A stretch of 64,000 bases of DNA from Streptomyces katrae (GCF_000717655.1 NZ_JNZY01000041.1:24328-88327), one strand, 5' to 3'; shown: positions 34,102-42,010, counted from the first letter of the stretch. Numbers and translations are program-made. Notes: generated by a model not told the origin, from the sequence alone.

Positions 34102-34784
34102 TGCCTTCGACACCGCGGACCACGGCGGATACCGTGCCGTGCACCGTCGGGGGACGCATCACCATCCTGCTCGTCGAAGACCACGACATGGTGGCCGAGG
34201 CGATCCGGCTCGCCCTGGACCGCACCGACGACCTGGAGGTGGTCGGCCGTAGCCTGTGCGTGAAGGACGCGCTGGCCGATGCGGCCCGGCTGCGTCCCGC
34301 CGTGGTGGTGCTGGACCGGCGACTGCCCGACGGCGACGGCATCGCCGCCATCACCGCGCTCAAGGCCGCCGCACCCGGCACCCGGGTGCTGGTGCTGACC
34401 GGCGAAGGGACCCCGGCGGTGGCCGCCCACGTCGCCGAGGCCGGTGGCTCGGGACTCATCCTCAAGGTCGGCAACCTACGCGAGCTGCAGGACGGCGTAC
34501 GCCTGGTGGCGGCGGGTGAAGTGGCCTTCAGCAAGGGACTGCTCAGCGGAGCGCTGGACCGGCTGGCCGGCCGGACCGTCGGCTTGGGCGCGACCCTCAC
34601 CCCGCGCGAGCGCGAGACGCTCTGCCTGCTCGGCGACGGCCTGGGCACACCCGAGATCGGTCAGCGGCTGGGCGTCGCCCTCAACACCGCCAGGAACCAC
34701 GTCCAGCGGGTCCTGGAGAAGCTCGGCGCCCGCTCCCAACTGGAGGCGGTCGCCGTGGCACGCCGTGAGGGCATTCTCCGATGA
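34098..34784 (+). CDS. NarL/LuxR-type response regulator
   Basis: 228 residues. The receiver has ITILLVEDHDMVAEAIRLAL, the phospho-Asp in VVVLDRRLPDGDG, VLVLTGEGT and GLILKVG. The C-terminal LuxR helix-turn-helix is LTPRERETLCLLGDGLGTPE, then IGQRLGVALNTARNHVQRVL. It starts at GTG 34098 inside the stop of the STAS gene (GTGATG) and its own stop overlaps the kinase ATG. It is the probable DNA-binding output of the PAS kinase encoded next. Confidence 0.9.
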   Translation: MMPSTPRTTADTVPCTVGGRITILLVEDHDMVAEAIRLALDRTDDLEVVGRSLCVKDALADAARLRPAVVVLDRRLPDGDGIAAITALKAAAPGTRVLVLTGEGTPAVAAHVAEAGGSGLILKVGNLRELQDGVRLVAAGEVAFSKGLLSGALDRLAGRTVGLGATLTPRERETLCLLGDGLGTPEIGQRLGVALNTARNHVQRVLEKLGARSQLEAVAVARREGILR

Positions 34785-35923
34785 CCGGTGACGGCCGCGC
34801 CGAACGAAGCGGCGCCCTCGCTCCGACCGAGACGGCGTTCACCCTGCTGGTCACGAGCGTCCTCGACTACGGCATCTTCATGCTCGACCCCGAAGGCCAC
34901 GTATCCAGCTGGAACGCCGGCGCGGAGCGGATCAAGGGTTTCCGTGCCGCAGACATCATCGGCAAACACTTCTCGGTCTTCTACCCGCCCGAGGACATCG
35001 CTGCCCGCAAGCCCCACAAGGAGCTTGAAACGGCCATCGCCGACGGCCGGCTGGAGGACGAGGGCTGGCGCATCCGCAAGGACGGCTCCCGCTTCTGGGC
35101 CAACGTGGTGATCACCCCTCTCTTCGACGAGTCCGGGGAGCTGCGCGGCTTCGGCAAGGTCACGCGGGACATGACCGAGCGCCGCGCCGCCGAGCAGGCG
35201 CTCACCGAACGCCGCCGCCTGTTCACCCACCTCGTCCATGCGCAGGAGTTGGAACGCCGTCGCATCGCCTGGGACGTGCACGACGACTCCATCCAGGCCA
35301 TGGTCGCCGTCGGCATGCGCCTCCAGCTCCTCGCCGACCAGGCCGGCGAGCCCTACGCGCGTGAACTCTCCCTGCTGGACGCGTCGGTGCGCGAGGCGGT
35401 GAGCCGCCTGCGCAACCTCACCTTCCGGCTCCAGCCGCCCGGCATCGACCGGCACGGCTTGATCGAGTCGCTCTCCCAGCACCTCAACGACGTGGTGGCC
35501 GGAAGCTGGGGTCTTGAGCCGACCCTGGAACACGATCTGGAAAAGGAACCGGCCCCCGAGACCGCGATCACCATCTTCCGTATCGTGCAGGAGGCGCTGC
35601 TGAACGTACGCAAACATGCCCGAGCGCGAACCGTACGGGTCAGCGTCACCACCGAGAACCAGGGCCTGAAGGTCCAAGTGGCCGACGACGGCACCGGCCA
35701 CGCGGCGGGCGCCCACAGGCTGCAGGAGCATTTCGGGCTGATGGAGATGCGGGAGCGGGCCGAGACCGCCGGGGGCTGGTGGACACTGCGCAGCGAGCCC
35801 GGTACCGGCACGACCGTGGAGTTCTGGGTGCCCGACCTGCCGACGGGCGAGCTGGACGAAGCGCTGCCCGGTGCACCCGTCAGGAGCTTCGACTCCCTGA
35901 TCGCCCCCCAGGGGCCGTCATGA
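34781..35923 (+). CDS. PAS-domain sensor histidine kinase (HisKA_3 type)
   Basis: 380 residues, no membrane helix. The PAS domain runs from about 20 to 140: DYGIFMLDPEGHVSSWNAGA, then ERIKGFRAADIIGKHFSVFY. The dimerisation domain has ELERRRIAWDVHDDSIQAMV with the phospho-acceptor His. The ATPase domain has VQEALLNVRKHARARTVRV, QVADDGTG and EHFGLMEMRERAE. The PAS region (GWRIRKDGSRFWANVVITPL) resembles oxygen- or light-sensing PAS domains but no cofactor residue can be proved. It is coupled by ATGA overlaps on both sides. Confidence 0.9.
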   Translation: MTGDGRAERSGALAPTETAFTLLVTSVLDYGIFMLDPEGHVSSWNAGAERIKGFRAADIIGKHFSVFYPPEDIAARKPHKELETAIADGRLEDEGWRIRKDGSRFWANVVITPLFDESGELRGFGKVTRDMTERRAAEQALTERRRLFTHLVHAQELERRRIAWDVHDDSIQAMVAVGMRLQLLADQAGEPYARELSLLDASVREAVSRLRNLTFRLQPPGIDRHGLIESLSQHLNDVVAGSWGLEPTLEHDLEKEPAPETAITIFRIVQEALLNVRKHARARTVRVSVTTENQGLKVQVADDGTGHAAGAHRLQEHFGLMEMRERAETAGGWWTLRSEPGTGTTVEFWVPDLPTGELDEALPGAPVRSFDSLIAPQGPS

Positions 35924-36354
35924 TCCCGCCGGCCACGCCCGGCGGCCCATTGCGGGTGCTGCTCTGCGACGACAACGACATGCTGCGCGCGGCGCTGGCA
36001 GAGGTCGTCGGGGCCCAGCCCGACCTCGCCCTGGCCGGCAGCGCGGCCAACGCCGACGAGGCGATCCGACTCGCCACCGCCCAAAGGCCGCACGTCGTGG
36101 TGCTCGACGTGCGCTTCCCCGGCGGCGGCCCGTACACCGCCGAACAGATCCTCCGCGCCGTCCCCGGCGTCCGCATCCTGGCGTTCTCCGCCTACGGTGA
36201 CCAGGGCCCGCGCACCGAGATGGCTGCGGTCGGCGTCGCGGGATACCTCGTCAAGGGCATCACCAACGCCCGGCTGCTGGCCGAGATCCGGGCCCTGGGA
36301 GCCGAAGCCCTCAAAGACACTCACTCCGCGGCCGAAGGGGGAGCCGGCGCATGA
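35920..36354 (+). CDS. Stand-alone receiver domain protein
   Basis: 144 residues: VLLCDDNDMLRAALAEVVGA, the phospho-Asp in VVVLDVRFPGGGPYT, LAFSAYGDQGPR and AGYLVKGITNARLLAEI. There is no output domain; the last ~20 residues are Ala/Gly-rich. As the last gene of the STAS-LuxR-PAS kinase operon it may act as a phosphate sink, or a second target of the kinase, or interact with the STAS or anti-sigma partners. ATG 35920 overlaps the kinase stop. Confidence 0.88.
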   Translation: MIPPATPGGPLRVLLCDDNDMLRAALAEVVGAQPDLALAGSAANADEAIRLATAQRPHVVVLDVRFPGGGPYTAEQILRAVPGVRILAFSAYGDQGPRTEMAAVGVAGYLVKGITNARLLAEIRALGAEALKDTHSAAEGGAGA

Positions 36355-36394
36355 CGGCGGTGACGGCGGGCTGCGGGGAGGGCGGGTTGTGCTG

Positions 36395-36438
36395 ACGCGG
36401 ACACCCCGCCCGGGTGTGCGAGCGACGGGGCGTCCGCG
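36395..36438 (+). terminator. Hairpin terminator of the STAS/two-component operon
   Basis: ACGCGGACACCCCG (36395-36408) pairs with CGGGGCGTCCGCGT (36425-36438), 13 of 14 positions, with a 16-nt loop. It begins 41 bp after the operon's last stop codon. No T-run. Confidence 0.6.
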
Positions 36439-36548
36439 TGGGAGCAGAGCGTCATTTGCGCAAGTCGTCGAAGAACCTCGGGGACATCCTCGGCAGCCCA
36501 CTCACGCAGGGCGGCTTCCGGCTCGACGCTGAATGAGGGCGGCCGAGG

Positions 36549-36695
36549 TCAGCGCCTGCCTCGAAGGCGCCTGAACATTCCGCGGGCTTGTTCGCGCTTG
36601 CGCGGGTCGGAAGCCGCACGCCGCACCGAAGCGATCGTCCGCTGACCCTGCGGGCTGCGACTGAACTGCTTGATCTTTGCGAATAGTCCGGACAT
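36549..36695 (-). CDS. Short basic protein, conserved-looking
   Basis: 48 residues: MSGLFAKIKQFSRSPQGQRT, a helical middle, and a strongly basic tail ending FRRLRGRR. GGGAGGGC lies close upstream of the ATG at 36695, and the longer frame to 36779 has no support. Streptomycetes encode many such short Lys/Arg-rich proteins with the motif F-x-x-S-x-Q-G-x-R; their function is unknown. It is convergent with the preceding operon. Confidence 0.6.
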   Translation of the reverse strand: MSGLFAKIKQFSRSPQGQRTIASVRRAASDPRKREQARGMFRRLRGRR

Positions 36696-37364
36696 AAGCC
36701 CTCCCGGTGTGGCCCAGCGTGACGCTACGTCGTGTGCCCCGGGGCTCTTTCTCCAAACTGCGCGGTGCCCGCCCCGCACGGCAGACGGCCCGGCCGCATC
36801 CCTGAACGGAAGGGCGGAGCGGGCGCCCCGGGAAACCGGCCATGGTGACGCATCGGCAGGTCACGGATGTGGACGGCGCCCTCCGCTGCAGCAGGGGGTT
36901 GGCCCGGCCGGTCACGGACGGGGCCGCGTCCGCAGGCGCTGAATGCCCCCGGGCGCCGCCGGCACCCCCCAGTGCCCTGCCTTCGTCCGGGGGATCGCAT
37001 CGGCGCGCACTGGCTCGCCTCGGGCTGGGGGCCTCGGGGGTACCCGGGTGAGTACCGGTACCGGTACCCCGTTCTGGGACGGCCCTTGATCACCCATGTC
37101 TCCGGCATGCGCCGATTTGGTATAGATGTCCTGTCTTTCATGTATTTCTTGACGTGCGTAGGTCGTGGGCTGAAGATGCTGGTGGGAAGCAGTGGCCGGC
37201 CCCAGAACGTGTGGGAGGCAATGATGACCGCGGCCTTGAACGGCAGCCGGCCGCCGCGCCTTGCTGGTCACCGCCGCCGGCCGTCCCGTCGAGCGCCTCC
37301 TCCACCTCACCGCCACGCGCTCCCTGTTCACCTGACCGTGTCCGGCGGAAAGCAAGTGATCTCC

Positions 37365-37883
37365 ATGACCGCGTCCATCCCTCTCACGGGGCCCGAATCC
37401 AGTCGCCGTCACACCCCTGCAACCCCCGGCTCCGCAGTGCGCGACTACCAGGCAGTCCCGTGGGCGGTGGGCACGCTGATGGCGACGACCCCGGCCACGG
37501 CCCACGGGGCCGAGTGCATCCTGTCCACCGCGGCCGCCCAGGCCGGCCTGCCCGAGGCCGTCCTGGCCGCCGCGATGCGTGAAGCCCTCCGCGGCGCACC
37601 GGTACCCGCTCGCGCCGAGCGGGCCCTGCGCGAGGCCGCCCAGGCCGCCCGCATCCAGACCACCGGATTCCCGGCCTCCGGCCCCTACCTGCTCCCGCTG
37701 CGGACAGACGCCGAGAAGACTCTGGGTCGCTTCTTCGAAGCCCGCCTGCGTCTGACCGCAGCCCCCGCCGACCCGGACGCCCGCCGCGCCTTCGAGGACG
37801 TCCTGTTCACCCTGTGCGTCCTCATGGGGCGGCCCTCAGCCCCCCAGGCGCTGCACGAGGCCATTCAGTACACCGAGAGCTGA
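37365..37883 (+). CDS. DUF5133-type protein with N-terminal ANTAR-like helices
   Basis: About 172 residues from ATG 37365. The first part (YQAVPWAVGTLMATTPATAH, ECILSTAAAQAGLPEAVLAA) looks like the ANTAR-like region seen in longer DUF5133 proteins. The last part (YLLPLRTDAEKTLGRFFEAR, FEDVLFTLCVLMGRPSAPQA) is the DUF5133 core. The start is uncertain: GTG 37356 has GGAAAG at good spacing, and ATG 37221/37224 has GGGAGG directly upstream, which would add ~48 Pro/Arg-rich residues. An inverted repeat of GGTACC-type half sites (37037-37044 / 37063-37070) lies about 150-300 bp upstream depending on start. Function unknown. Confidence 0.65.
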   Translation: MTASIPLTGPESSRRHTPATPGSAVRDYQAVPWAVGTLMATTPATAHGAECILSTAAAQAGLPEAVLAAAMREALRGAPVPARAERALREAAQAARIQTTGFPASGPYLLPLRTDAEKTLGRFFEARLRLTAAPADPDARRAFEDVLFTLCVLMGRPSAPQALHEAIQYTES

Positions 37884-38222
37884 CGCCGCGATCCCAAGGT
37901 TGCCGGCAGGGGCGCCGCCCGGCACCGAACAGGAGAGGCGGGCGGTCGTTCATGAACGCCCGGATTCAGGACCCGCGCCCGAAGCTGCTTCCCGATGAGG
38001 GGGCGGCCGTGGACGAGCACGGCCGACCGCCGGAGTCCCGCGCGGGACCGCTGAATGAGGTGACCGGAGACGGGAAGGCGCAGGGCGGGTGCCGCACCAC
38101 CGCGCTACGAGCCGAGGAGGGTTGTCACGCTCGTGGTTCCAGCCCCGAGCGGGAACGAACATGTCGTCCGCGCGCTCTCGGCACCTGCAACGGCTGGGCG
38201 TGCGTGATGAAAGGGGTCTGCT
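37884..38222. other. Intergenic, no supported gene
   Basis: About 340 bp between the DUF5133-type gene and the PRC-barrel gene. One plus-strand frame from 37952 is open but shows no family resemblance. Probably leader and promoter of the PRC-barrel gene. Confidence 0.4.
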
Positions 38223-38576
38223 GTGACCGAGTTCGACATCTGGGGCTACCGTCCGGGCACGGGCTACCAGCCCGGCGCCGACATCGTCGGCTACAAGGTC
38301 GAGGCCACGGACGGCAGCATCGGCAAGATCAGCAAGCATTCCGAGGAGGTCGGCTCCTCCTACGTCGTCGTGGACACCGGGGTATGGATCTTCGGCAAGC
38401 ACGTGCTGCTGCCCGCCGGGACGATCAAGATGATCGACATGATGGAGGAAAAGGTCTACGTCGACCGGACCAAGGACCAGATCAAGGACGCGCCCGAGTT
38501 CGACGAATCCAAGCACGGCGGCGAACCGTCCTACCTGGAGCAGTTCGCCCGCTACTACAACCAACCGCACATGTAG
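38223..38576 (+). CDS. PRC-barrel domain protein
   Basis: 117 residues. YKVEATDGSIGKISKHSEEV, SSYVVVDTGVWIFGKHVLLP and AGTIKMIDMMEEKVYVDRTK are the strands of a PRC-barrel, with a C-terminal Tyr-rich tail (YLEQFARYYNQPHM). PRC-barrels bind RNA-processing factors, photosystems or other partners; in streptomycetes single-domain forms are common and uncharacterised. GTG at 38223 follows GAAAGGGG. Confidence 0.85.
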   Translation: MTEFDIWGYRPGTGYQPGADIVGYKVEATDGSIGKISKHSEEVGSSYVVVDTGVWIFGKHVLLPAGTIKMIDMMEEKVYVDRTKDQIKDAPEFDESKHGGEPSYLEQFARYYNQPHM

Positions 38577-38790
38577 CACGGGCACGCGTGGCGCGGGGTC
38601 CCGCGCCGTGCGCGCGGTGCACTGGCGGGGTCACGGCTCCGCCGGTGTGCCGTGGCCGGTGACGGATGCACGCCGTCCGCGGACCAGTGCCCCGGCTCGG
38701 CCGTCGCCGCCAGCCCGGGCGAACATGTCGTCGGCGGCCCGGCCAACTACCCGGGCCTGTTGCCTGTACCCGCAGCGTCCCAGTACGGCG

Positions 38791-38828
38791 GAAGGGCCCG
38801 GATCTTGTTAAGGATCCGGGCCCTTCCG
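38791..38828 (-). terminator. Perfect 15-bp hairpin terminator of the tRNA-fMet gene
   Basis: GGAAGGGCCCGGATC (38791-38805) and GATCCGGGCCCTTCC (38814-38828) are exact inverted repeats around an 8-nt loop. The hairpin starts 6 nt beyond the 3' end of the tRNA gene on the minus strand, so it is its terminator. No T-run follows. Confidence 0.85.
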
Positions 38829-38834
38829 GTGTAG

Positions 38835-38908
38835 TAGCGGGGACAGGATTTGAACCTGCGACCTCTGGGTTATGAGCCCAGCGAGCTACCGAGCTGCTCC
38901 ACCCCGCG
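38835..38908 (-). tRNA. Initiator tRNA-fMet (CAT anticodon)
   Basis: 74 nt that fold into a cloverleaf. The gene starts CGCGGGGTGGAGCAGCTCGG; the anticodon arm CTGGG-CTCATAA-CCCAG has three consecutive G-C pairs next to the loop. The T-arm contains GGTTCAAATCC. Positions 1 and 72 (C and T/U) do not pair. The unpaired 1-72 end and the GGG/CCC anticodon stem are the identity marks of bacterial initiator tRNA. The CCA end is not encoded. Confidence 0.93.
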
Positions 38909-39310
38909 TCGGTGAACACCATCCTACGGCACCGCCCGGCCGCCGTTCGACCGGCTTTCGCGCGCGGTAGTCGGGCCCGCTGACCGGCCTGGCGAGGAGT
39001 CGTGCATTCCTGCTCCCCAAGTCAGTGTGGTCATCGCGGCCCGGGACACCGCCGGCACGTCCGGCGCCCAGCTGGGTGCGCTGGCTGGTCAGAGCTTTGA
39101 CGGCCGGTGCGAGGCGATCGCCGTGGACAGCGGCTCGCGCCACGCCACCGTCGAGCTGGCGGAAGGTGACCAAGTAGTCGTGGCGGCCGCGCGGCGGACC
39201 GCGCCGACGCCCCGTACACAGGCGTCGCATCGGGTGGCTTGCTCGGGCCGGGGGACCGACCCGCAAGCCGTACGCCGATGCCGATCGCTGTCCGCGCACC
39301 ACCAGCCCGT
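38909..39310. other. Intergenic upstream of tRNA-fMet, no supported gene
   Basis: About 400 bp. The tRNA promoter must lie in its first part. A plus-strand frame from 39027 (SFDGRCEAIAVDSGSRHATV) faintly recalls a TOBE/Mop domain but its continuation is low complexity and overlaps the STAS gene, so it is not called. Confidence 0.4.
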
Positions 39311-39709
39311 CTATCGGGGGAGTCCGTCCGAGCATCCCCTCGGAGGGTGGACGCTTGCCGGCGGGTCCTGATCAAGGGGGAAGAGGGGTAGGGCTCCTGT
39401 CAGCTCAAGGAGGCGCTGGAGCTGGGAGTTGGGGGCGGCGAGGCGGATCACGGTGCCGGTCTCCTGCGCTGCCCGTCGCGCTGTGAGGAGTGCGTTGAGT
39501 CCCGACGAGTCGCAGAACGTGAGGAGGCTGCAGTCGACCGCCACGGGCCTGGTGGGGGAGGCGTGGGTGAGTGCTTCGGTGAGGGCGAGCTGCAGGGCGG
39601 GTGCTGTCTCGATGTCGATCTCGCCGGTGGGCCGGACCGTGACCGTGCGGTCCTGGACCTCTACGGCGACGCCGCTGCCGCCGGCCTCCCGGGGCGGGTG
39701 TTCACCCAT
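39311..39709 (-). CDS. STAS-domain anti-sigma factor antagonist
   Basis: 132 residues, SpoIIAA-like. VEVQDRTVTVRPTGEIDIET opens the domain; VAVDCSLLTFCDSSGLNALL contains the phosphorylatable Ser in D-S-S-G. IRLAAPNSQLQRLLELTGAL closes it. A Pro-rich tail follows. Unphosphorylated STAS proteins of this type release sigma factors from RsbW-like kinases; the PP2C phosphatase (29124-30317) could activate it. It lies 78 bp downstream of the HSP18 regulator gene on the same strand and may be co-transcribed. Confidence 0.88.
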   Translation of the reverse strand: MGEHPPREAGGSGVAVEVQDRTVTVRPTGEIDIETAPALQLALTEALTHASPTRPVAVDCSLLTFCDSSGLNALLTARRAAQETGTVIRLAAPNSQLQRLLELTGALPLFPLDQDPPASVHPPRGCSDGLPR

Positions 39710-39787
39710 GGTGGATCACTCCTTGGATCTACGAGCGGGGCCGCTTCGGGCGCCCGTGGGCCAGTCGGTGGTTTTCGGGGTTACGAG

Positions 39788-40456
39788 TCACGTGCTGCGC
39801 TGGTCGTGGGTGTCCTGCCGGAGCCGGTCGGTGTGCCGGGTCAAGGCATCGATCCGTTCGGCGAGCTCGGCGTCCTCGGGCCGCAGATGAGTCCGGGTGT
39901 CGGTCAGCGGTCGGACGAGGCGGGCCGCGTCATTGTCGGCGAGGGCCACGTTCAGGTCGTCGACGGCACCCTGGGCGCTGGCGGGAAGGCCGGTGAGGGC
40001 AGTGATCTGGCCTGCGAGCCGGCGCAGGTCGGCCGCGTTGTCGCGGGCCCAGGCGGTCACGGTGCGGTCGGCTGCGCGCATGTCGCGGGTGGCCTGGACG
40101 CGTTCCTCGCCGGTGGTTCCGGCGGTGCCGGGGCGCAGGCGCAGATATCGGCGTTCGGCGGCCTGGCGGCTGGCGACCCCGAGGGGGCCGGCGAGGTCGG
40201 CCCAGCTCGCGCCCTGGCCGCGCGCGGTTTCGATCAGGCCGCTCTCCCAGCCCGCGAGCTGTTCGCGGACCTCACGCAGCATCAGCAGGGCGGCAAGGGC
40301 CGGGTGCGGGCCCGAGGCTGGTACGGACGCCGCTTGGGCCGTCGGTGTACTTCCGGGGCCTTTCTGCGCGCTTCTTACAGCCTGGTCGATGGTCTCCAGC
40401 GCCGCGGCGGCGGCCAGAAAGGAGACCTGTGGGGTCGGTGGGGTGGTTTCCTTCAC
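39788..40456 (-). CDS. Probable HSP18 transcriptional regulator
   Basis: 222 residues. Two alpha-helical halves: the first has LAALLMLREVREQLAGWESG and the HTH-like SWADLAGPLGVASRQAAERR (around 120-140); the second (RTVTAWARDNAADLRRLAGQ onward) is likely a dimerisation or effector part. It is divergent from hsp18, and the promoter between them carries two copies of an inverted repeat. This position and the family habit in streptomycetes support control of hsp18, probably repression. It is unrelated to HspR (MerR-type) and not obviously RheA. Its HTH domain recurs in the receiver fusion at 32036. Confidence 0.7.
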   Translation of the reverse strand: MKETTPPTPQVSFLAAAAALETIDQAVRSAQKGPGSTPTAQAASVPASGPHPALAALLMLREVREQLAGWESGLIETARGQGASWADLAGPLGVASRQAAERRYLRLRPGTAGTTGEERVQATRDMRAADRTVTAWARDNAADLRRLAGQITALTGLPASAQGAVDDLNVALADNDAARLVRPLTDTRTHLRPEDAELAERIDALTRHTDRLRQDTHDQRST

Positions 40457-40473
40457 AGCGCTTCTCCGACTCT

Positions 40474-40516
40474 GTCATCCTTCAGATGACTCCTTACTTG
40501 TCATCGTTTCGATGAC
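40474..40516. promoter_or_regulatory. Two GTCATC-N5-GATGAC operators in the hsp18 control region
   Basis: Site 1: GTCATC (40474-40479), CTTCA, GATGAC (40485-40490). Site 2: GTCATC (40500-40505), GTTTC, GATGAC (40511-40516), which extends to a perfect TGTCATCG / CGATGACA palindrome. Centres are 26 bp apart. Site 2 lies between the -35 and -10 of the hsp18 promoter, as expected for a repressor. Confidence 0.75.
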
Positions 40517-40526
40517 ATGCTACAAC
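40498..40526 (+). promoter_or_regulatory. Vegetative-type promoter of hsp18
   Basis: TTGTCA (40498-40503), 17-bp spacer, TACAAC (40521-40526): near-ideal -35, spacing and a fair -10. The start codon is 59 bp beyond. The second operator occupies the spacer. Confidence 0.65.
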
Positions 40527-40584
40527 AGGAGCACGTTGAAGCGCATTGGCAGTTTCTGCCTGAACCAACTGGAGGTGTTTCGCG

Positions 40585-41019
40585 ATGTTGATGCGCACCG
40601 ACCCGTTCCGCGAGATGGACCGCATCGTCCAGCAGCTTTCCGGCACGTCGGGCACCTGGTCGAAGCCGTCCGTGATGCCGATGGACGCCTACCGTCAGGG
40701 CGACGTGTACGTGATCGCCTTCGACCTCCCCGGAGTGAGCACCGAGGCGATCGACATCGACGTCGAGCGGAACATGCTGACCGTGAAGGCCGAGCGCAGG
40801 CCCGCGGAGAAGTCCGACGGCGTGCAGATGGAGCTGTCCGAGCGGCCCCTCGGTGTCTTCTCCCGCCAGATCATGCTGGCTGACACCCTGGACACCGACC
40901 GCATCGAAGCCGACTACGACGCCGGTGTCCTGACCCTGCGGATCCCGATCGCCGAGCGCGCCAAGCCCCGCAAGATCTCCATCGGCGGCGAGTCCGGCCG
41001 CAAGCAGATCTCCGGCTGA
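40585..41019 (+). CDS. hsp18: Small heat-shock protein HSP18 (Hsp20/alpha-crystallin family)
   Basis: 144 residues. MLMRTDPFREMDRIVQQLSG at the N-terminus, the alpha-crystallin domain from about residue 38 (YVIAFDLPGVSTEAIDIDVE, MLTVKAERRPAEKSDGVQME) and the terminal DYDAGVLTLRIPIAERAKPR with the I-x-I-type motif are all present. It is an ATP-independent holdase chaperone. TGGAGG precedes the ATG. Two DUF2267 genes follow on the same strand. Confidence 0.93.
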   Translation: MLMRTDPFREMDRIVQQLSGTSGTWSKPSVMPMDAYRQGDVYVIAFDLPGVSTEAIDIDVERNMLTVKAERRPAEKSDGVQMELSERPLGVFSRQIMLADTLDTDRIEADYDAGVLTLRIPIAERAKPRKISIGGESGRKQISG

Positions 41020-41112
41020 ACAGCCCGGCACCAGCGGCGGAGGACGGGGAATGATCCCCCTCCCGCACCCCGTCCTCCACTCGCCCCTTCCCCCCCCGCC
41101 CTCGGAGGTGAC

Positions 41113-41511
41113 GTGATGTCGATGCGCCGGGAGGCGTTCCTGGACCACGTCCAGGAACGCGGCGAGTATCAGACTCGGGAAGAAGCCGAACGGGCGGCCC
41201 GCGTCGTCCTGGCCCTCCTGGGCGCGCACCTGGTCGGCACCGTGCGGGCCGAGCTCGCTGCCCGGCTCCCAGAAACGTACGCCCTGATCCTCCTGAACCC
41301 GCTCCAGGCCGCCGAACCGCTCTCCCCCGAACGCTACGTCCGCGCGACCGCGGCCTGGATCGAAGGCGCCACCGAGAAGACGGCCCTGTGGGACATCGGC
41401 GCGGTCCTGTCCACCGTGGCCGCCGCAGCGGGCGACGCCCTCATGCGCGAGGTCCTGCTCCAGCTACCGCCCGGCTACGACCTCCTCTTCGGCCGCCCCC
41501 AGCCCACCTGA
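41113..41511 (+). CDS. DUF2267 protein
   Basis: 132 residues from GTG 41113 (ATG 41116 also possible); GGAGGTGAC precedes. Helical protein with FLDHVQERGEYQTREEAERA, ARVVLALLGAHLVGTVRAEL and the closing QLPPGYDLLFGR, the hallmarks of DUF2267. It lies 93 bp after hsp18 and 58 bp before a second copy of the same family, so the three are probably one heat-induced unit. The family has no established biochemical function. Confidence 0.85.
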   Translation: MMSMRREAFLDHVQERGEYQTREEAERAARVVLALLGAHLVGTVRAELAARLPETYALILLNPLQAAEPLSPERYVRATAAWIEGATEKTALWDIGAVLSTVAAAAGDALMREVLLQLPPGYDLLFGRPQPT

Positions 41512-41569
41512 CCGCCCGCCGTCACCGGCAGGAAACCGAACCCTCGAAGAGAAAGGCAACCGCAGCACC

Positions 41570-42010
41570 ATGTACGACCAGCCTCGAGCGAACCCGTCCC
41601 GCGCGGCCATGACGTTCGACCAGATGCTGGAACGCGTGCGCTACGAAGGCGCCTACCCCACCCGCGAACGCGCCGCAGAAGCCGTCCACAACGTCCTCGC
41701 AGCACTCGGGCGCCAGCTCACCGGAGACGAACGCGTCGACCTCGCACAGTGCCTGCCCATCGAGGCCGCCCTGACCCTCACCGCCCAGATCCCCGACACC
41801 GAACAGCTCACCGGCTGGGGCTTCGTCAAAGACCTGGCCGCCCGCACCGGCGGCACACCGGCCACCACCCGCTGGGACACCGGCGCCGTCCTCGCCACCG
41901 TCACACGCCTGGCCGGCCCCGACCTCCTCGCCCGGATCCTCCACCAGCTCCCGGGCGGTTACGCCCTTCTCTTCGGGCAGGCAGAACTACGACAGCCCCA
42001 GCCCGCCTGA
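41570..42010 (+). CDS. DUF2267 protein, second copy
   Basis: 146 residues. MTFDQMLERVRYEGAYPTRE, then VHNVLAALGRQLTGDERVDL and QLPGGYALLFGQAELRQ show the same family as the preceding gene, with about 15 extra residues at the N-terminus. The two copies have diverged well beyond recent duplication. GAAGAGAAAGG precedes the ATG. Probable third gene of the hsp18 operon; a GC-rich hairpin follows its stop. Confidence 0.85.
   Translation: MYDQPRANPSRAAMTFDQMLERVRYEGAYPTRERAAEAVHNVLAALGRQLTGDERVDLAQCLPIEAALTLTAQIPDTEQLTGWGFVKDLAARTGGTPATTRWDTGAVLATVTRLAGPDLLARILHQLPGGYALLFGQAELRQPQPA

Noticed and set aside
37037..37070. GGGGTACC/GGTACCCC inverted repeat as a sigma-B promoter
   Set aside because: It contains GGGTAC, but no GNNT lies 14-16 bp upstream; better read as a palindromic site or hairpin of unknown role.
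39027..39371. ORF with a faint TOBE/Mop-like stretch
   Set aside because: Only ~40 residues look folded; the remainder is low complexity and overlaps the STAS gene on the other strand. No ribosome-binding site.
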